From NCBI GenBank assembly GCA_937894515.1, contig CALCRH010000301.1:1-18179 (forward strand): a stretch of DNA of 18,179 nucleotides, given 5' to 3'. The position numbers and the translations under genes were made by a program. Source of the stretch: an uncultured Clostridia bacterium. Lineage in GTDB: Bacteria > Bacillota > Clostridia > Oscillospirales > Oscillospiraceae. The notes beneath the pieces were generated by a model. The model was not told the DNA's origin and ran no database searches. It saw only the letters and a list, made by a program, of their open reading frames with translations. Below are positions 14,987 through 18,179 of the stretch, piece after piece; within the stretch, counting starts at the first letter, position 1, and every line of letters starts with the position of its first letter.

Positions 14987-15157
14987 CTATGGAGTGTATC
15001 GGGAAGATCTGCAATCTGCCGGTGCGCCGTAGATGGAGCCGATGTCGCACCAGTCGTAAAAATACTCCCGATGCTCCCGCCAAAGGGGAAGAAAGGCTCG
15101 GTACAGGTCATAGAACTCGAATAGTCCGGGGAGATGATAGCGTGCGACTGCGCCCAT
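14987..15157 (-). pseudogene. N-terminal remnant of an unrecognised protein gene
   Basis: An ATG at 15157 with GAGAGGG upstream (15168-15174) opens a 56-codon frame. Its first 49 residues read as real protein, rich in aromatic residues: MGAVARYHLPGLFEFYD, then FLPLWREHREYFYDWCD and GSIYGAPADC. After Cys49 the frame turns to low-quality sequence and stops at TAG (14987-14989). No continuation was found in the other two frames, so the rest of the gene seems deleted rather than frameshifted. I recall similar N-termini in uncharacterised clostridial proteins but cannot name a family. A short intact peptide gene is the alternative. Confidence 0.55.
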
Positions 15158-15192
15158 AGCTGCGTAACCCTCTCTTACTTCTGGATTTACCC

Positions 15193-15221
15193 ATTATAGT
15201 GGCAAAAAACGGTTTCGTAAA
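15193..15221 (-). promoter_or_regulatory. Promoter in front of the remnant at 15157
   Basis: On the minus strand TTTACG (15216-15221), a 17-bp spacer and TATAAT (15193-15198) lie just after the glycosyltransferase stop and 36 bases before the remnant ATG. The promoter is kept although the gene is broken. Confidence 0.65.
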
Positions 15222-15231
15222 TATGCTTTTA

Positions 15232-16590
15232 TCAGCGGTAGCGGTCCCAGAAGTTGTCGTAGGCGTCCTGAATATATTTTTCGGCGTCCTTGCGCTGGCC
15301 TTTCAGGCGGCGCTGTGCCTCCTGACGGAACTGCTGTTCCCGCTGCTCCAGAGCGGAGAGGACCTCCATCAGCTCGCCGCTTTGGGCAAAGAGATCGTCT
15401 ATGGGCTGCTTGCGGCGGCGATAGGCGCCGCTGCGGTAGCGGTCGATGACCACCTGATAGCGTTCGTTGGCATGGGCTACGGCATCTTCCCAGGAGAGAT
15501 AGAGGCGGGACATGGCATTTTCCCCGATGCGCTTCATCTGCTGGGGACGGAGAAGCAGCTCCGTCAGCTTCGACGCCATGGCGGCGGCATTTTCGGCAAT
15601 CAGGAACGCGTCTTCATTCTCGGTGACATCTTCGGCGGCACAGCTGCCGCGGATCAGGATACTGCCAAGGCCGCAGGCAGCGGCTTCCCGCACCACAAGA
15701 CCGTTGGTATCAAAGGTGGAGGGGAACAGAAACAGATCGGCACGGCAGTACCAGGCGCGGAGAATTTCCCGGTCGTGTAGAGCACCGGTGAAGAAACAGA
15801 CGCTATCCAGCTGCAATTCGTGGGTATAGGCTTCAATGGCGGCACGGTCTGCGCCGTCACCGATGAATACCATGCGGAAGGTCATACCGTTGGATTTGAG
15901 GGCGGCGAGAGCATCTAAGATAATGCGGATCCCCTTATACCACATGAGACGACCCACAAAGAGAAAGACAGGGACATCGTGGGGAAGGTCATATTCGTCA
16001 CAGACGGCTTCAATTTTCGCGTCATCGACCCTGCCAAGGGGCATATCCACACCGTTGGACATGACGATAGTGTCCCCGTGATAGCCCAAAGAGCGGAGAT
16101 TTTCCCCTGCACCGCGGCTGACGACCCAGATCTCGTCACAGGCGCTGACATTCTGCACCAGGGCGCGAATGGCACTCTCCTGCAGCAGCTTGCCATGGAG
16201 CGCCTTTTTGATGTCGATATCGAACTTGGTGTGATAGGTGAAGACCACCGGCGCATCGGCTGCATTGCGGATACTGCGCGCCAGAAAGGTGGACGCCACG
16301 GGGCAGTGGGTGTGCAGCAGGTCAACGCGGTTATTCTTAAGATAGCGGGCAACATCCGTGGAAAACGGCGCACCGGCGCGATAACCCACCAGTTTGGTGG
16401 TGTCGATGCTGGGGTAGCGGATTACGGGAAAGGGGAAGCTGCTGTCGTCCGTGTGGGGATAATAGGGCGTCATGACCACGGCGGTGCTGCCGCTTTTGGT
16501 CAGGTGGGTGGCATAGTTGACCACTGTGTTGGCGACGCCGTCTATCAGCGGCGGAAAGGAGTCATTCAATAGGCAGATATTCTGCGGCAC
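15232..16590 (-). CDS. GT4-family glycosyltransferase with basic C-terminal tail
   Basis: A 452-residue GT-B fold enzyme. The N-terminal domain has the glycine-loop PLIDGVANTVV (14-24) and LLHTHCP (91-97); the linker region has SNGVD (178-182); the C-terminal domain has FVGRLMWYKG (211-220, with the donor-binding Arg and Lys), FIGDGADR (242-249) and the family block DTNGLVVRE (294-302) followed by AAACG. The usual E-x7-E motif is D-x7-E here. Related enzymes transfer a sugar from a nucleotide donor to diacylglycerol, phosphatidylinositol or a polysaccharide; I infer a lipid or cell-surface acceptor. The last ~80 residues after the Rossmann core are helical, Gln/Arg/Lys-rich, a possible membrane-surface or oligomer helix. 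The start is GTG 16590, seven bases after GAGGTG (16598-16603). Confidence 0.9.
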   Translation of the reverse strand: MPQNICLLNDSFPPLIDGVANTVVNYATHLTKSGSTAVVMTPYYPHTDDSSFPFPVIRYPSIDTTKLVGYRAGAPFSTDVARYLKNNRVDLLHTHCPVASTFLARSIRNAADAPVVFTYHTKFDIDIKKALHGKLLQESAIRALVQNVSACDEIWVVSRGAGENLRSLGYHGDTIVMSNGVDMPLGRVDDAKIEAVCDEYDLPHDVPVFLFVGRLMWYKGIRIILDALAALKSNGMTFRMVFIGDGADRAAIEAYTHELQLDSVCFFTGALHDREILRAWYCRADLFLFPSTFDTNGLVVREAAACGLGSILIRGSCAAEDVTENEDAFLIAENAAAMASKLTELLLRPQQMKRIGENAMSRLYLSWEDAVAHANERYQVVIDRYRSGAYRRRKQPIDDLFAQSGELMEVLSALEQREQQFRQEAQRRLKGQRKDAEKYIQDAYDNFWDRYR

Positions 16591-16610
16591 GGAAACTCAC
16601 CTCATGGAAA

Positions 16611-16616
16611 ATTATA
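16611..16616 (-). promoter_or_regulatory. Probable -10 box of the glycosyltransferase gene
   Basis: TATAAT on the minus strand lies 20 bases before the GTG start, between it and the upstream terminator. No good -35 box is visible at 16-18 bp, and the leader would be very short, so this is tentative. Confidence 0.4.
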
Positions 16617-16621
16617 CCCAT

Positions 16622-16658
16622 AAAAATACGCTCCGCATGAACGGAGCGTAAATTTTTT
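16622..16658. terminator. Terminator after the GNAT gene
   Basis: TACGCTCCG (16627-16635) pairs with CGGAGCGTA (16642-16650) around a six-base loop; T-runs flank it on both strands. On the minus strand it closes the DUF3592/CDP-alcohol/GNAT unit and separates it from the glycosyltransferase gene. Confidence 0.88.
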
Positions 16659-16684
16659 GTAAATGTTAACAGCGTGTCAATATT

Positions 16685-17167
16685 TCATCGGGCAGAAATG
16701 GGCGGGCAATATTGTTTTCGGGAAAGGACAAAGAGAGGACCCTCTTCGCCCTGCTCGCCGGTGGCGAGGAAGCCGCAGTTAAGCAGGACTTTTTGGGACG
16801 CGAGGTTGTCCGCTTCCGTTTCGGCGGTGATAGTGTTGACATTGGGCTGAGACAGCGCCCAGGCGGTGACGGCCTTGACCGCTTCGGTGGCGTAGCCGCG
16901 GTTTTGGAAGTTCGGCAGGATGCCGTAGCCGATCTCGGCGGTGCCGTCGGCGGATAAGCCCTTGAAGCAGAGTTCTCCGATCCGCTGACCGTCCGGCGTT
17001 TCGATAAACCATGCCGCGTACCATGGGCGATACTGCGGATTCTCCAATGCCATGGTGAGCATTTCGGTGTACGCCAGTTTCAGACCTTCGTCATCTGTAT
17101 GGGTGATCAGGTCGCGCATTTCCGCGTCAGACGCGGGGTGGATAGTGAGTCGTTTGGTTTGTATCAT
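16685..17167 (-). CDS. GNAT-family acetyltransferase (RimJ/RimL-like)
   Basis: A 160-residue protein with the N-terminal strand TKRLTIHPAS, the acetyl-CoA pyrophosphate loop QNRGYATEA (87-95) and the C-terminal NLASQKVLLNCGF block typical of RimJ/RimL-type GNATs. These move an acetyl group from acetyl-CoA to an amine, often a protein N-terminus or a small molecule. Its ATG overlaps the TGA of the upstream phosphatidyltransferase gene (ATGA), and GGAG lies nine bases upstream, so translation is probably coupled. It is the last gene of a three-gene unit. The acceptor is unknown. Confidence 0.93.
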   Translation of the reverse strand: MIQTKRLTIHPASDAEMRDLITHTDDEGLKLAYTEMLTMALENPQYRPWYAAWFIETPDGQRIGELCFKGLSADGTAEIGYGILPNFQNRGYATEAVKAVTAWALSQPNVNTITAETEADNLASQKVLLNCGFLATGEQGEEGPLFVLSRKQYCPPISAR

Positions 17168-17661
17168 GATGGTTTACTCCGTTGAAAAGATAAGATATCC
17201 TGTATCGCGGCAAAGGTGGCAACGGCGCAGATGAGGGCGGCGGGATAACGTACGTCCATCAGCGGAAGCGTCAGGGGCAGGAGAAAGAGCAAAACGCCCG
17301 TCAGCTTATTAGAGATGGAGTGGGGCAGAGTGACCGTATGGACGCGGGCAAAACGTAAGACCATAGCGGCGATTTTGATAAGGGCGATTGCCGCGACCCA
17401 TATCCAGAGCCACGTATTGAGCCGCACGAGGGGCAGAAGCTTCACCACGCTGACGGTGACGAATAACAAATCGGCGGCGCTGTCCAGCTTTGCTCCCACT
17501 TCATTCTCTGTGTGAGTTTTCCTTGCCACGAAGCCGTCCGCCATGTCCGAGACGCCGCTGAGAAGATACAGTACGCCAAAGGCCACGGACAGGGTCGGCA
17601 GGAAGAGAAGGGCAAGGGAAAGAAGAACGCGGGACAGGGTGATAAGATTGGCGGACTTCAT
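17164..17661 (-). CDS. CDP-alcohol phosphatidyltransferase family protein
   Basis: A 165-residue membrane protein with the complete family motif D-x2-DG-x2-AR-x8-G-x3-D-x3-D: Asp39, Asp42-Gly43, Ala46-Arg47, Gly56, Asp60 and Asp64. All metal-binding and catalytic aspartates are present, so it should join a CDP-linked lipid or alcohol with an acceptor alcohol, as in phosphatidylglycerophosphate or phosphatidylserine synthesis. At 165 residues it is shorter than most PgsA proteins (about 180-200), so it may be a side-branch enzyme rather than the main PgsA. The ATG overlaps the TGA of the upstream gene (ATGA) and no good ribosome site is visible, which implies coupling to DUF3592 translation. 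The acceptor cannot be told from sequence. Confidence 0.93.
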   Translation of the reverse strand: MKSANLITLSRVLLSLALLFLPTLSVAFGVLYLLSGVSDMADGFVARKTHTENEVGAKLDSAADLLFVTVSVVKLLPLVRLNTWLWIWVAAIALIKIAAMVLRFARVHTVTLPHSISNKLTGVLLFLLPLTLPLMDVRYPAALICAVATFAAIQDILSFQRSKPS

Positions 17662-18059
17662 TTTTTTCGCCCGATTCGCAGACTGCTGATCAGTACCGCC
17701 GCACCGAGGACAGCGGCGCCTATGCTGACAAAGGGGATAATATTCTTACCGGGGGCGGCGATCTGGCTGGGATCGGAGGTCTTGAAATAGATCTTCACCT
17801 CATCGCCGACGTCCATGGTGAAGTTATAGCTGTTGTAGGGGACGTGGGTATAGCGCACACCGTCCACGGAATAGTCCACGTAGGTGATGATGTCGTTATT
17901 ATCATCGCCGACACCGGTCTGCTGTTCAAAATCCACGATGGTGGCGGTGGTGGTGCCGTTGTACTCCTTGGGGTTAAAGGTGAAGAGCGTCAGCAGACCG
18001 ACGATGAGAAAGAGTGCGCCGAAGGGGATAGCAAATCGGCGGGGCATGGCAGAAAACAT
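17658..18059 (-). CDS. DUF3592-type membrane protein
   Basis: A 133-residue protein with an N-terminal membrane segment (about 11-30), a beta-rich middle part and a C-terminal membrane segment (about 106-126) followed by a basic RIGRKK end. The middle carries TATIVDFEQQ, YVDYSVDGVRYTHV and VGDEVKIYFKTSDPSQI, which match the pattern of DUF3592 (a strand with VDG-Y, then V-x-Y-x-P-S). Function of the family is unknown. ATG 18059 follows AAAGGAGG by about ten bases. It is the first gene of the overlapped unit with the phosphatidyltransferase and GNAT genes. Its promoter is not clear and may lie in or upstream of the remnant at 18076-18153. Confidence 0.8.
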   Translation of the reverse strand: MFSAMPRRFAIPFGALFLIVGLLTLFTFNPKEYNGTTTATIVDFEQQTGVGDDNNDIITYVDYSVDGVRYTHVPYNSYNFTMDVGDEVKIYFKTSDPSQIAAPGKNIIPFVSIGAAVLGAAVLISSLRIGRKK

Positions 18060-18075
18060 GAATGGGTGTCCTCCT

Positions 18076-18153
18076 TTATTGTGTTATGAGATGTCCGTCT
18101 TTGATTTGTGCTGCCATGGTCTGGCGGCGGGAGCGAATGATGTCGTAGGTCAT
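18076..18153 (-). pseudogene. 5' remnant resembling a YgjP-like (DUF45) metallopeptidase gene
   Basis: A 25-codon frame starts at ATG 18153 and ends at TAA 18076-18078. Its residues (MTYDIIRSRRQTMAAQIKDG, then HLITQ) resemble the N-terminus of YgjP-like zinc metallopeptidases, which commonly begin with a Y-x-I-RS-R-KT-x-A-x-QI pattern and continue through LIVRAP. Here the sequence stops right after LI. No ribosome site is seen, and an in-frame stop lies three codons upstream of the ATG. The match is by memory and covers only 22 residues, so it is tentative. A short leader peptide is the alternative. Confidence 0.45.
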
Positions 18154-18179
18154 ATTATTTCATGTTAATAAAGGTCAGC

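Larger units (their letters stand above)
14839..15231. other. Intergenic stretch between prfC and the glycosyltransferase gene
   Basis: About 390 bases without an intact gene. It holds a broken minus-strand reading frame (14987-15157) with its own promoter. Between 14839 and 14986 I see no gene, terminator or repeat; the frames open there have no ribosome site and read as low-quality sequence. Confidence 0.6.

Noticed and set aside
14835..15083. 82-residue minus-strand frame between prfC and the glycosyltransferase
   Set aside because: No ribosome site, Ser/Phe/Arg-rich noise, and it overlaps the better-supported remnant in another frame; it does not continue that remnant's protein.
1..18179. 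CRISPR arrays, tRNA/rRNA genes, complete insertion sequences or attachment sites
   Set aside because: No regularly spaced repeats, cloverleaf-like conserved blocks, transposase motifs or terminal inverted repeats were seen on reading both strands; a short or divergent one could be missed by eye.

Overview
The window looks like a chromosomal stretch from a low-to-mid GC Gram-positive anaerobe of the Clostridia, most likely a gut Oscillospirales/Ruminococcaceae-type bacterium. This rests on strong GGAGG ribosome sites, GTG/TTG starts, a singlet glycine riboswitch before an AGCS symporter, a clostridial-type EF-G paralog and an MFS-free ABC/FtsX cassette. The taxonomic call is inference. No rRNA, tRNA, CRISPR array or complete insertion sequence was seen.

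Layout. Positions 1-1957 hold the 3' part of an EF-G paralog. A shared terminator separates it from a small minus-strand XRE regulator (2007-2288). Next comes an AT-rich stretch with a decayed gene of a SLOG-like family (2457-2883), broken by two separate lesions. From an extended -10 promoter at 2993-3021 runs a four-gene cassette: FtsX-type permease, MacB/LolD-type ATPase, a second paralogous permease of the same length (767 aa each), and a lipoprotein (3081-9126). This cassette is the best candidate in the window for a poorly described system. It faces a minus-strand pair encoding a rhomboid protease and an LspA-like signal peptidase II (10228-9174).

The rhomboid promoter overlaps, at the -10 box, the divergent promoter of a membrane-anchored endonuclease/exonuclease/phosphatase (EEP) protein (10305-11375). 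Then come a glycine riboswitch (about 11504-11700) and the Na+:alanine/glycine symporter it controls (11716-13116). The switch carries a visible alternative pairing that predicts shut-off by glycine.

The rest is on the minus strand: release factor 3 (prfC), a broken short gene (14987-15157), a GT4 glycosyltransferase, and a tightly overlapped three-gene unit (DUF3592 membrane protein, CDP-alcohol phosphatidyltransferase, GNAT acetyltransferase). At the right edge a 25-codon remnant resembles the start of a YgjP-like metallopeptidase gene.

Common themes. Several neighbouring units concern the membrane: lipoprotein and FtsX transport, signal peptidase II, rhomboid, phospholipid head-group transfer and a lipid- or polysaccharide-type glycosyltransferase. 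Two translation GTPases (an EF-G paralog and RF3) also lie here. At least three gene remnants show ongoing decay in the intergenic stretches.
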